Shown: positions 1-7,995 of the stretch, one piece after another
Layout of the letters: every line of letters starts with the position of its first letter
Position numbering within the stretch: position 1 is the first letter of the stretch
NCBI GenBank assembly: GCA_947456845.1
Contig: CANGUJ010000007.1
Location: forward strand, 1-26,783
Reading direction: 5' to 3'
Source of the DNA: Burkholderiales bacterium
Lineage (GTDB): Bacteria; Pseudomonadota; Gammaproteobacteria; Burkholderiales; JAEUOS01
Length of the DNA: 26,783 bases
Notes under the pieces: model-generated
The model's database searches: none
What the model was told of the DNA's origin: nothing
Seen by the model: the letters and a program-made list of their open reading frames with translations, nothing else
Program-made: the position numbers and the translations under genes

Positions 1-48
1 CCTGTAACTTTGCGGCCATATCCTCCAAGAAACCCACCCGGAGGACCA

Positions 49-648
49 ATGAACGACTTTTTCAAAGAACTCGCCATCCAGCGCTGGGACGATCACCGCT
101 ACTACCACCACAGCCGCGTCAACCAGACGCTGCACCTGATCAGCGCGCTCAGCTTCCTGTGCGCCTACGCATTCCTCTTCATCGACCCGGTGGTGGCAGC
201 CTACATCGGCTGGCTGGTGTCGATGACCACCCGCCAGGCTGGGCATTTTTTCTTCGAGCCCAAGGGCTACGACCACATAAACCAGGCCACCCATGAGCAC
301 AAGGAAGAGATCAAGGTCGGCTACAACCTGCGACGCAAGGTGGTGTTGTTGTCGGTGTGGGTGCTGGTGCCGGCCGCCTTGTGGTTTTCGCCGACCCTGG
401 GCGGCCTGATCAAGTCGGAAGGCCTATGGCGTGACACCGGGCTACTGTGGCTTGCGCTTGGCGTCGGCGGCCTGCTGTTCCGTACCATTCATCTGTTTTT
501 CCTGAAAGGGGTGCAGGCCGGGCTGGTGTGGATGACCAAGATCCTCACCGACCCGTTCCACGATATCCTGCTCTACTACCGCTCGCCCTTGTACCTGCTG
601 CGCGGCCAGTGGGTCGACCCGATGCACGCACGCCACCACCAGGGGTGA
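49..648 (+). CDS. Mpo1/DUF962-like membrane protein
   Basis: The product is a 199-residue integral membrane protein. Seen in the sequence: hydrophobic segments at about residues 30-58, 98-115 and 131-150, a His/Asn cluster (His20, His21, Asn25, His29) and a second cluster Gln63-Gly65-His66 followed by Glu70. This spacing resembles the H-x4-N-x3-H and Q-x-GH-x3-E pattern of Mpo1-like (DUF962) proteins, which in yeast act as iron-dependent dioxygenases in alpha-oxidation of 2-hydroxy fatty acids. The ATG at 49 is chosen because GGAGGA lies 4-9 bases upstream; the longer reading from a TTG at 10 has no such site. The gene ends 23 bases before the convergent aminotransferase gene. Family membership is a motif-level judgement and the enzymatic role here is inferred, so treat the function as tentative. 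Confidence 0.6.
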   Translation: MNDFFKELAIQRWDDHRYYHHSRVNQTLHLISALSFLCAYAFLFIDPVVAAYIGWLVSMTTRQAGHFFFEPKGYDHINQATHEHKEEIKVGYNLRRKVVLLSVWVLVPAALWFSPTLGGLIKSEGLWRDTGLLWLALGVGGLLFRTIHLFFLKGVQAGLVWMTKILTDPFHDILLYYRSPLYLLRGQWVDPMHARHHQG

Positions 649-671
649 GCGCAGCGCCGGGCTGCCGCGCT

Positions 672-2342
672 TCAGGTCCGTTGTCCGACCAGGCGCTGCA
701 GGAGTTCACGCGCCAGGCGCCGCTTGACGCTCTTGTTGGTCGCGTGGGGCGGTGTCCACCACCAGCCGTCGTCCTGCATGGCGCGGGCGGCGGCGACAAA
801 GCGTGTAGCAACCGCATCGAATTCCGCCTGGCCGTAGTTGAGGCTGAAGATCAGGCGGCCGCTGCCGACCCACGACAGGGCCAGCCCTTCGTTGCGCAGG
901 TAGTACTGGAACATCCAGTTGTAGCGCGAAGGGCAGTCGTAGAGCACGGTCCAGATGGTCGAGACGTTGGCCACGCGTACCGGAAAACCCTCGCCGGCGA
1001 GCCTGTCGTTGAGGGCCGCCGCGCGCTGGTTCCAGGTGTCGTCAAGGCCGTGATAGGCCGCCAGCACCTCGGGGGTCTCCATGGCCTTGAGGAACTCATG
1101 CATGGAGGCCATTACGTACGGGTGCGCATTGAAGGTGCCGCGCGCGAAGCAGATGTCGGCCGGGCGGTCGTCGCGGTAGCGTTTCATCAGGTGCGCGCGG
1201 CCGCACACCACGCCGACCGGCAATCCGCCGCCGAGCGTCTTGCCGTAGGTGACCATGTCGGCCTTCACCCCGAAATATTCCTGCGCGCCGCCGGGCGCCA
1301 GGCGGAAACCGACGAACACCTCGTCGAAGATGAGTGCGATGCCGCGCGCGTCGCAGATACGCCGCAGCTCGGCCAGCCAGTTCGCGTACGCGGCCTTGTC
1401 GAAGCCGGCGCGGCGCCCGTTGCCAATCAGCGCGGAGTCGCCGGGCGCGCCGGCGTTGGGGTGCAGGGCCTGCAAGGGGTTGATCAGCACGCAGGCGATG
1501 TCGCGCCGCTTGCGCAGCACGCGCAGCGAATCGGCGGCCATGTCCTTGAGCGTGTAGGTTTCATGCGCCGGCACCGGGTTGCCGACGCCGGGTTGCACGT
1601 CGCCCCACCAGCCGTGATAAGCGCCGCAGAAGCGCACCAGGTGCGAGCGCCCGGTGTGGTAGCGCGCCAGCCGCACCGCCTGCATCACCGCCTCGGTGCC
1701 GGACATGTGGAAGGACACCTCGTCCAGGCCGGAGATCTCGCGCAGCCTGCGCACGTTGTAGGCCACCACCGGGTGGTATGCGCCCAGCACCGGCCCGAGT
1801 GCGCGCACCAGGTCGCTGCCCTGGTCGATGCAGTCCTTGTAGAAGTCGTAGCCGAAGACGTTGACGCCGTACGATCCGGTCAGATCGAAGAAGCGGTTGC
1901 CGTCCAGGTCGGTCAGGGTCACACCTTGCGAAGAACGCATGAACGAGCCGGTGCGCAAGTGACGCTTGACGTATCTGCTGTACTGGAACGGAACCCGGTA
2001 GGCGCTGGTGAACTGCAAATCCGAAATCGTCGATTCGACTTCGTCGCTCATCTCGACCGAGGCGCTGAAGCGCTCCCTGAAGGTCGCCGCGAGCCGCTTG
2101 AACGCTGTGCGCCGGCGCTCGGCGACCTCGGTGGGGGCGCCATCGCTGGAGAAGAATTCGGCTTCATCGAATTCGTAGAACGGCAGCAAGCGCGCAACGC
2201 GGCGCGCCATTCGCGAGTGGCCGGCCAGCGATGGATGCTTGGCCTTGGAGAGTTCCAGCCGGGTCTTGAGTTTGCCAAGCGAGGCGGCGGCGGCCGCCAG
2301 GCCGAGCGAGTAGAGGGCGAGGGTGGTGGCTTCGATATCCAT
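672..2342 (-). CDS. Class III PLP aminotransferase, glutamate-1-semialdehyde aminomutase-like, N-terminally extended
   Basis: This 556-residue protein belongs to fold-type I, class III PLP enzymes. Visible motifs are SGTEA (214-218), the aromatic YHGWWG near 242, FDEV with the PLP-nitrogen Asp340, the Schiff-base lysine Lys368 in YGKTLGGGLPVG, and the ARGTFNAHP stretch characteristic of glutamate-1-semialdehyde aminomutase relatives. True HemL is about 430 residues; this protein carries about 115 extra N-terminal residues, including a hydrophobic segment at 7-22 that could anchor it to the membrane, and about 25 basic residues at the C-terminus. It therefore is unlikely to be the tetrapyrrole enzyme and more likely acts on another amino or keto substrate. 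It is divergent from psd with only 35 bases between start codons, so they probably share a control region. The start has no clear ribosome binding site. Confidence 0.85.
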   Translation of the reverse strand: MDIEATTLALYSLGLAAAAASLGKLKTRLELSKAKHPSLAGHSRMARRVARLLPFYEFDEAEFFSSDGAPTEVAERRRTAFKRLAATFRERFSASVEMSDEVESTISDLQFTSAYRVPFQYSRYVKRHLRTGSFMRSSQGVTLTDLDGNRFFDLTGSYGVNVFGYDFYKDCIDQGSDLVRALGPVLGAYHPVVAYNVRRLREISGLDEVSFHMSGTEAVMQAVRLARYHTGRSHLVRFCGAYHGWWGDVQPGVGNPVPAHETYTLKDMAADSLRVLRKRRDIACVLINPLQALHPNAGAPGDSALIGNGRRAGFDKAAYANWLAELRRICDARGIALIFDEVFVGFRLAPGGAQEYFGVKADMVTYGKTLGGGLPVGVVCGRAHLMKRYRDDRPADICFARGTFNAHPYVMASMHEFLKAMETPEVLAAYHGLDDTWNQRAAALNDRLAGEGFPVRVANVSTIWTVLYDCPSRYNWMFQYYLRNEGLALSWVGSGRLIFSLNYGQAEFDAVATRFVAAARAMQDDGWWWTPPHATNKSVKRRLARELLQRLVGQRT

Positions 2343-2377
2343 GGATTGGCGGTTTACGCCAAAACGACTACAGGATC

Positions 2378-3307
2378 ATGAACATGAAGGCGCTTGTTTC
2401 CAGGTTCCTCGGCCAGGAGGACCTCAACTTCCTCCTGACCAACCGTATTCCGCGCCGCTGGCTCACGATCTTCATGGGCTGGTTTTCGCGGGTCGAGCAA
2501 CCGCTGGTGCGCGATGCGTCCATCGCGGTCTGGCGTTTCTTTTCTGGTCTTGACTTGTCCGACGCGAAAAAAGCACGCTTTACCTCGATGCACGACTGTT
2601 TCACACGCGAGTTGCGCGCCGGGGCGCGCAGCGTCGACGCGGCCCCCGACGTGCTGGCGAGCCCGAGCGATGCGATCGTGGGCGCCTGCGGGCGGGTCGA
2701 GGCGGGCATGCTGATCCAGGCCAAGGGGTTCCCGTACCGCATCGAGGACCTGATTCCGGACGCGGTGCTGGCGGCCGGCTTTCACGACGGCACCTACGTC
2801 ACCCTGCGCCTGACGGCGGCGATGTACCACCGCTTCCACGCTCCGCACGACGTCACCCTCGGAACCGCGACCTACATTTCCGGCGACACCTGGAACGTGA
2901 ACCCGGTGGCATTGAAGCGCGTCGAGCGCCTGTATTGCCGCAACGAACGCGTGGTGCTGCCGCTGGTGCTGGCGTGCAATGGCGACACCATTGCCCTGGT
3001 GCCGGTGGCGGCGATCCTGGTCGCCGGGATCCGCCTGCATTGCGCGGATGTGCTCATGAACCTGCGTTATCGCGGCGCCAACCGGATCGTCTGCGATACA
3101 CGTGTGGCCAAGGGCGAGGAGCTCGGCTGGTTCGAGCACGGCTCGACCATCATCGTGTTCGCGCCGCGAGGTTACGCCTTGTGCGACGGCATCGCTGAAG
3201 GCGCGGAAATCCGCATGGGCCGGGCGCTGATGCGCCTTCCTGACCGACAGGACGCGGGACGCGGCTTCAGGCCGCCAGCGCCACCGGCGACACCACCGCG
3301 AAGTTGA
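2378..3307 (+). CDS. psd: Phosphatidylserine (archaetidylserine-type) decarboxylase proenzyme
   Basis: The product decarboxylates phosphatidylserine to phosphatidylethanolamine at the inner membrane, using a pyruvoyl group made by self-cleavage. Seen: Asp98 in SPSDAIVGA and His154 in YHRFHAP, the expected charge-relay residues, and the processing site HGST at 254-257, where cleavage between Gly255 and Ser256 would give beta and alpha chains. The WNVNP and LVPVAAILVA blocks are typical of this decarboxylase type. Length 309 is normal apart from a 20-residue Pro/Arg-rich C-terminal tail. An ATG at 2384 is an alternative start; AGGAT lies just before the chosen ATG. The 3' end overlaps the convergent ppx gene by 41 bases. 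The symbol asd is sometimes used for this subgroup. Confidence 0.93.
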   Translation: MNMKALVSRFLGQEDLNFLLTNRIPRRWLTIFMGWFSRVEQPLVRDASIAVWRFFSGLDLSDAKKARFTSMHDCFTRELRAGARSVDAAPDVLASPSDAIVGACGRVEAGMLIQAKGFPYRIEDLIPDAVLAAGFHDGTYVTLRLTAAMYHRFHAPHDVTLGTATYISGDTWNVNPVALKRVERLYCRNERVVLPLVLACNGDTIALVPVAAILVAGIRLHCADVLMNLRYRGANRIVCDTRVAKGEELGWFEHGSTIIVFAPRGYALCDGIAEGAEIRMGRALMRLPDRQDAGRGFRPPAPPATPPRS

Positions 3308-4790
3308 ATGGCCTCGCGTCGCCCAGTTCCTGCCAGGCCTTGATTTCCTGCTCAAGCGAATAGGCCGTCAGCGGGTTCGAGGCCAGCCATGACTCTTCGC
3401 AAGCCAGGCGCAGGCGCTTGCCCTCAAGGCTTAAATGCAGGGGCGGCAGGGCGAGTTTCTGCCGGCTGCGATAAATCAGCGCGGCAAGACGCACGCATGC
3501 CGCCGCCAGCCACCAGGCGCGCGGCATGGTCTCGCGCGCCAGCTTGGGCAGCTTGCCTGCGTGGCCCAAGATCAGGAGCGACAGGCGCCTTTGCTCGTTG
3601 CGCGAAAAGCCCGGCATGTCGGCGTTGGCGACGATGTAGGCGGAATGCTTGTGGTAGCCATTGTGCGCGATGGTCAGCCCCACTTCGTGCAGTCTCGCCG
3701 CCCATTCGATGAAGCGCAGGATGTCGTCCGGGGCGTTGTCCAACTGCGGGGCGCAGTCCCTCGCAAGGGCGGTTGCCAGAGCGGCGATGCGCTGCGCCTG
3801 GCCAAGATCGGTGCGGTAGCGGATCTCGAACTGCGCCACCGTGTCTTCGCGCTTGTCGTGCGCCGCCTCGGGCAGGGCAAGGCGATTGAGAAGGTCGTAG
3901 AGCACACCCAGGCGCAACGAATTGTCGGCCACTTGCATCCGGTCGATGGCCAGTTCGTCGAACACCGCCGAAAGAATCGCAAAGCCGCCGGGGAGATTGA
4001 TGGCGCGCTCGCGCTTGAGGCTGGGGAAATCAATGTTGTCGATGCTTCCGGCCGCCAGCAGGCGCATTTTCAGCCAACGCATCCCGGCGGCGGTGATGCT
4101 GCCGTCGCCGTCGTTGTGCTCGGCGAGAATGCGGGCGATCGCGCGCGCCGTGCCCGAGGAGGCGATGGCAGTGGTCCAGCCGCTGCGCATGATGGCGGCC
4201 GAAATCACCTGGATCTCGCGCCGAGACGCCAGTTGAGCCTGCTTCATGGTGAATTCGTCGATGAAGCCGCCCGGGAAGTGACCGAGGGTGGCGTTGATCG
4301 AGCCCATGTACAGACTTTCCATGAGTTCCGGCTCGAAAGCGGTACCCACGGAAAACTCGGTCGAGCCGCCGCCGATATCGACAACCAGGCGACGGTCCTC
4401 ATTGGCCGGCACGCTGTGCGCGACGCCGGAGAAGATCAGGCGCGCCTCCTCGCGCCCGGCGATCACCTCGATGGGAAAGCCGAGTATCTTCTCGCCCTCG
4501 GCGATAAAGGCCTGGGCATTGCGTGCCACCCGCAGCGTGTTGGTGGCGACGACCCGCACATGGGTTTTCGGGAATCCTGCGAGCCGCTGGGCGAAACGGG
4601 CAAGGGCTTCAAGGCCACGGGTTTGCGATTCGGCATCGAGATGCTTGTCCTCGCGCAGCCCGGCAGCCAAGCGGACGTTGCTGCGCAGGGAATCCTGCAC
4701 GTAGATGTGACCGCCTTCGGCTCGACCGATCTCAAGCCGAAAACTGTTGGATCCAAGATCGACTGCAGCTACATGCGGCCATGTATTCAA
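3267..4790 (-). CDS. ppx: Exopolyphosphatase (Ppx/GppA family)
   Basis: Ppx removes terminal phosphates from inorganic polyphosphate; GppA relatives also hydrolyse pppGpp. The 507-residue length matches Ppx (about 513 in E. coli). Seen: the phosphate-1 motif DLGSNSFRLE (11-20) of the ASKHA fold, the catalytic glutamate region GREEARLIF (112-120), the phosphate-2 motif VVDIGGGSTEFS (136-147), and a C-terminal HD-like helical region with LHEVG and NGYHKHSAYI. The predicted start is TTG at 4790; no in-frame ATG or GTG exists between it and the upstream stop, and there is no convincing ribosome binding site. The gene is divergent from ppk1 and a Pho-box-like repeat precedes it on its own strand. 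Ppx versus GppA cannot be separated with certainty by eye, but pairing with ppk1 favours Ppx. Confidence 0.92.
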   Translation of the reverse strand: MNTWPHVAAVDLGSNSFRLEIGRAEGGHIYVQDSLRSNVRLAAGLREDKHLDAESQTRGLEALARFAQRLAGFPKTHVRVVATNTLRVARNAQAFIAEGEKILGFPIEVIAGREEARLIFSGVAHSVPANEDRRLVVDIGGGSTEFSVGTAFEPELMESLYMGSINATLGHFPGGFIDEFTMKQAQLASRREIQVISAAIMRSGWTTAIASSGTARAIARILAEHNDGDGSITAAGMRWLKMRLLAAGSIDNIDFPSLKRERAINLPGGFAILSAVFDELAIDRMQVADNSLRLGVLYDLLNRLALPEAAHDKREDTVAQFEIRYRTDLGQAQRIAALATALARDCAPQLDNAPDDILRFIEWAARLHEVGLTIAHNGYHKHSAYIVANADMPGFSRNEQRRLSLLILGHAGKLPKLARETMPRAWWLAAACVRLAALIYRSRQKLALPPLHLSLEGKRLRLACEESWLASNPLTAYSLEQEIKAWQELGDARPFNFAVVSPVALAA

Positions 4791-4858
4791 GATGACGTAC
4801 GGAAACCGTGGAAGTTCCCGGCAAGAATCAAATCAACTTTCTATGATCAGCTACTAAT

Positions 4859-4876
4859 GTGACTAAAAGGTGACAT
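4859..4876 (-). promoter_or_regulatory. Candidate Pho box for ppx
   Basis: Read on the minus strand, ATGTCAC-CTTT-TAGTCAC gives two 7-base half-sites with a 4-base A/T-biased spacer, so an 11-base period. Against the PhoB half-site CTGTCAT they match 5 of 7 and 4 of 7. It lies about 70 bases upstream of the ppx start. PhoB control of polyphosphate genes is known in several proteobacteria; binding here is inferred. Confidence 0.5.
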
Positions 4877-4905
4877 TGCCTGCCCATTAAGGCATATTGT
4901 CGGGA

Positions 4906-4923
4906 ATGTCATCGGCTTGTCAT
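4906..4923 (+). promoter_or_regulatory. Candidate Pho box for ppk1
   Basis: ATGTCAT-CGGC-TTGTCAT has two half-sites each matching 6 of 7 bases of the PhoB consensus CTGTCAT with the canonical 4-base spacer. It is the strongest Pho box candidate in the window. It overlaps the upstream-most ATG of the ppk1 reading frame (4922), which argues that translation begins downstream, at the GTG at 4952. Confidence 0.62.
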
Positions 4924-7078
4924 GCGCGCTGCCCAGAATTTGGGAGTGCAAGTGGAAAGGAAAAACCTGAATAGCGTTCCCCTGTTCAACCGCGAACTGG
5001 GCATTCTTGCGTTCAATGAGCGGGTACTCGCCCAGGCGGCGGATGCGGCCATTCCCCTGCTGGAGCGCCTGCGTTTCGTTTGCATCGTCAGCTCGAACCT
5101 CGACGAATTCTTTGAGATCCGTTTTGCCGGGCTGGTCGAACAGGCGATCAACGATCCCGCCCACCGCGAAGCCGACGGCATGCCGGTTTCCGAGGTCATA
5201 GGTGCGGTGCAGGCACGCATCCGGGCCCTCGTGGCCAGCCAGTACGAGCTGCTGAACAGCAACATCCTGCCCGCGCTGGAAAATGCTGGCGTCAACTTTT
5301 TATACCGCCCCGAATGGACTGCTCAGCTCGACACCTGGGGGCGTCGCTACTTTGAGGAGCAGATCTTTCCGGTATTGACCCCGATCGGGCTGGATCCGGC
5401 GCATCCGTTTCCGCGCATCCTCAACAAGTCGCTCAATGTGGCGGTCGAGCTTGAGGGGCGAGATGCCTTCGGTCGTGATGCCAAGCTGGCGATCGTGCAG
5501 GCGCCGCGCATGTTGCCGCGCCTGATCGCGTTGCCGGCCGACCGTTTTGGGGAAAACGCCTTCATCCTGCTTTCCACGCTGCTCATGCGCTACGTGGACG
5601 AGTTGTTCCCGGGCATCACCGTGCGGGGCAGCCATGCCTTCCGGGTTACGCGCAACAGTGACCTCTTCGTCGACGAGGAGGAAATGACCAACCTGAAGCA
5701 GGCGCTGCAGGGTGAATTGCCGCAAAGGCATTTCGGTGACGCGGTGCGGCTTGAGGTGGGAACCGATTGTCCGCAAGGTGTGGTGGAATTCCTGTTGCGC
5801 CAGTTCGATCTCGACGAAATGGATCTTTTTCGCGCCGATGGTCCGGTCAACCTCGCGCGCCTGATGCAGTTGGCCGATGCCGTAGAGCGTCCGGACCTGA
5901 AGTTCCCTCTTTTCCAGCCCGCCCATCCGGTGCATTTCGCGGATGCCGACACCGTCTTTTCCGCCATCGCGGCGGGCGACATCCTGTTGCACCACCCGTT
6001 CGAATCCTTCGATCCGGTGATCGAATTTCTACGCGCGGCGGCCGCCGATCCGGCCGTGGTTGCGATCAAGCAGACGATTTACCGAACCGGCGCCGAATCG
6101 GAGCTGATGGAGGAATTGATCAAGGCGGCGCGCAACGGCAAGGAGGTCACGGTGGTCGTCGAGCTGATGGCGCGCTTCGAGGAGGAAACCAACCTCAATC
6201 TCGCCGCCAAGCTTGAGGAGGTCGGGGCGCACGTGGTGTACGGCGTGGTTGGGCACAAGACCCATGCCAAGATGCTGCTGGTAGTGCGCCGGGAAGGCGG
6301 GCGCCTGAAGCGCTATGCGCACATGGGAACCGGCAACTATCACCCGCGGACGTCGCGCCTGTACACCGATTTCGGGTTGCTCACCGCCGATGACTCGCTC
6401 ACCGGCGACATGAACGAGGTATTCCGCCAGCTCACCGGCCTGTCGAAGGCGCGCAAGCTTGAGCATCTTTGGCAGGCGCCCTTCTCGCTGCACGAGAACG
6501 TGATGAAGGCCATCCAGCGCGAGACCGCCCATGCGAAGGTTGGGGCGAAGGCGCGCATCGTGGCGAAGATGAACGCGCTCCTCGAACCGCGGGTCATTGG
6601 TGCGCTATATGCAGCGTCCCGGGCGGGTGTGAAGGTGGATTTGATCGTGCGTGGCGCCTGCGCCCTGGTTCCCGGCTTGCCCGGCGTGTCCGACAACATA
6701 AGGGTGGTTTCGGCGGTCGGGCGTTTTTTAGAGCATAGCCGGGTGTTCATGTTCCACAACAACGGCGAGACGAAGGTTTATCTGTCGTCGGCGGACTGGA
6801 TGGACCGCAATTTCTTCCGCCGGGTCGAAGTCTGCTTTCCGGTGCTTAACAAGGCGCTGGCCAAACGGGTTTTCGACGAAGGCCTGGCGCCGTACTTGCG
6901 GCGCGACGCCGGCGTATGGCAACTCGACTCGGGCGGCAACTACAACCGCCGTGCCAGTGCCACGCCGGTGCAATTGCGCCTGCTGTCGCAGTTCGCCGCG
7001 CGCAAGGCGGCGCCCGCTGCGGTGCGCTTGCGCGGCATGCGCAAGTCCCTGAAAGCGCTGAAGGCGCGCAAGGCTTAG
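4922..7078 (+). CDS. ppk1: Polyphosphate kinase 1
   Basis: Ppk1 reversibly transfers the ATP gamma-phosphate onto polyphosphate at the membrane. The frame encodes 718 residues from the ATG at 4922, close to the usual 690-720. Seen: N-terminal domain LFNRELGILAFNERVL, the SNLDEFFEIR block, the phosphohistidine in GHKTHAKM (His448) and the second catalytic histidine in LEHSRVF (His605), spaced exactly as His435 and His592 of the E. coli enzyme, plus SSADWMDRNFFRR. An alternative start is GTG at 4952, preceded by GGGAG at 4942-4946; it would give 708 residues beginning near MERKNLNSVPLFNREL. I favour the GTG because the ATG overlaps the Pho box and lacks a ribosome binding site, but the longest form is listed. 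Divergent from ppx; plcP follows 89 bases downstream. Confidence 0.96.
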   Translation: MRAAQNLGVQVERKNLNSVPLFNRELGILAFNERVLAQAADAAIPLLERLRFVCIVSSNLDEFFEIRFAGLVEQAINDPAHREADGMPVSEVIGAVQARIRALVASQYELLNSNILPALENAGVNFLYRPEWTAQLDTWGRRYFEEQIFPVLTPIGLDPAHPFPRILNKSLNVAVELEGRDAFGRDAKLAIVQAPRMLPRLIALPADRFGENAFILLSTLLMRYVDELFPGITVRGSHAFRVTRNSDLFVDEEEMTNLKQALQGELPQRHFGDAVRLEVGTDCPQGVVEFLLRQFDLDEMDLFRADGPVNLARLMQLADAVERPDLKFPLFQPAHPVHFADADTVFSAIAAGDILLHHPFESFDPVIEFLRAAAADPAVVAIKQTIYRTGAESELMEELIKAARNGKEVTVVVELMARFEEETNLNLAAKLEEVGAHVVYGVVGHKTHAKMLLVVRREGGRLKRYAHMGTGNYHPRTSRLYTDFGLLTADDSLTGDMNEVFRQLTGLSKARKLEHLWQAPFSLHENVMKAIQRETAHAKVGAKARIVAKMNALLEPRVIGALYAASRAGVKVDLIVRGACALVPGLPGVSDNIRVVSAVGRFLEHSRVFMFHNNGETKVYLSSADWMDRNFFRRVEVCFPVLNKALAKRVFDEGLAPYLRRDAGVWQLDSGGNYNRRASATPVQLRLLSQFAARKAAPAAVRLRGMRKSLKALKARKA

Positions 7079-7082
7079 TCAA

Positions 7083-7111
7083 GTGTCACGAAAGGTTCAC
7101 CTGCCGGTCAT
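7083..7111 (+). promoter_or_regulatory. Candidate triple-half-site Pho box before plcP
   Basis: GTGTCAC-GAAA-GGTTCAC-CTGC-CGGTCAT contains three 7-base units in phase, each starting 11 bases after the last. Matches to CTGTCAT are 5, 3 and 6 of 7. The array begins 5 bases after the ppk1 stop and ends 56 bases before the plcP start, suggesting a separate phosphate-responsive promoter for plcP-agt. The middle unit is weak, so confidence is moderate. Confidence 0.5.
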
Positions 7112-7167
7112 GGGGGTGAAACCTCGGGCGGATCAAATGTCGGCAACGCTTCCAGATCTGACCACGC

Positions 7168-7995
7168 GTGCGACCCTCCGACCTGCCAGCTGAAATCACA
7201 CCCCCCTATCGCACGATCTGGATCTCCGATATCCATCTTGGCACCGCCGGCTGCAAGGCTGAATACCTGCTTGAATTCCTGAGGGAACACGAGTCCGAGA
7301 CGCTCTACCTGGTGGGCGACATCGTCGACGCCTGGCGGCTCAAGAAGGCGTGGTACTGGCCGCAGGCGCATAACGATGTGGTGCAGAAACTGCTGCGGAA
7401 GGCGCGCAAGGGCACCCGCGTGATCTACGTGCCGGGCAATCACGACGAGCCCTTGCGCGACTACCTGAACCTCAATTTCGGCGGCGTCGAGGTGGTCGAT
7501 GACGTCGTTCACGTCACCGCGGACGGTCGCCGCTTGCTGGTGATCCACGGCGATCTGTTCGATGGCGTGATCCGTCATGCCAAGTGGCTGGCCTATCTCG
7601 GGGATTCGCTCTATACCCTGATCCTGCACTGCAACCACTGGTTCAACCACCTGCGCGTGCGCCTGGGTTTTCCGTACTGGTCCTTGTCGCAGTATCTGAA
7701 GCACAAGGTGAAAAACGCGGTGAGTTTCATTTCCGATTTCGAGCACGCGCTCGCCAACGAGGCGCGCCGGCGCGGGCTCGACGGCGTGGTCTGCGGGCAT
7801 ATCCACAAGGCGGAAATCCGCGACATCGACGGGATCCTTTACTGCAACGACGGCGACTGGGTCGAGAGCCTGACGGCGCTGGTGGAAACCCACGCGGGTG
7901 AACTCAAGGTCATCGAATGGGGCGGCCGCGACTTGGCGGTTGCCGGGAACGGAATGGACGTGCTGCTGGGAATCGGCAAGGAGGTGCCCGCATGA
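7168..7995 (+). CDS. plcP: PlcP-type metallophosphoesterase (phospholipase C of phosphate-starvation lipid remodelling)
   Basis: The 275-residue protein is a calcineurin-like metallophosphoesterase usually auto-annotated as UDP-2,3-diacylglucosamine diphosphatase. Seen metal-ligand motifs in order: DIHLG (21-25), GDIVD (50-54), GNHDE (90-94), HGD (127-129) and GHIH (210-213). The blocks WYWPQAHNDVVQKLLRKARKG, FPYWSLSQYLKHKVKNAVSFI and NDGDWVES are what I recognise from PlcP of rhizobia and marine bacteria, which cleaves phospholipids to diacylglycerol during phosphate limitation, rather than from LpxH. The overlapping downstream glycosyltransferase and the Pho-box-like repeats upstream fit that role. 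Start is GTG at 7168 with no clear ribosome binding site; no nearer start precedes the conserved YRTIWISD segment. The PlcP function is inferred from family and context; biochemical specificity is not visible. Confidence 0.85.
   Translation: MRPSDLPAEITPPYRTIWISDIHLGTAGCKAEYLLEFLREHESETLYLVGDIVDAWRLKKAWYWPQAHNDVVQKLLRKARKGTRVIYVPGNHDEPLRDYLNLNFGGVEVVDDVVHVTADGRRLLVIHGDLFDGVIRHAKWLAYLGDSLYTLILHCNHWFNHLRVRLGFPYWSLSQYLKHKVKNAVSFISDFEHALANEARRRGLDGVVCGHIHKAEIRDIDGILYCNDGDWVESLTALVETHAGELKVIEWGGRDLAVAGNGMDVLLGIGKEVPA

Noticed and set aside
672..2342. Annotation as HemL for tetrapyrrole synthesis
   Set aside because: The protein is about 120 residues too long, with an N-terminal hydrophobic segment, and lies beside lipid genes rather than haem genes.
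447..2381. 644-residue open frame opposite the aminotransferase gene
   Set aside because: It is antisense to a well-supported gene, has low-complexity Ala/Val/Arg/His composition and no recognisable motif; typical shadow frame in GC-rich DNA.
3435..4862. 475-residue open frame opposite ppx
   Set aside because: Antisense of a conserved gene, with no domain features.
7168..7995. Annotation as LpxH (lipid A synthesis)
   Set aside because: Length, the WYWPQAHNDVVQKLL block and coupling to a GT4 gene fit PlcP better than LpxH.
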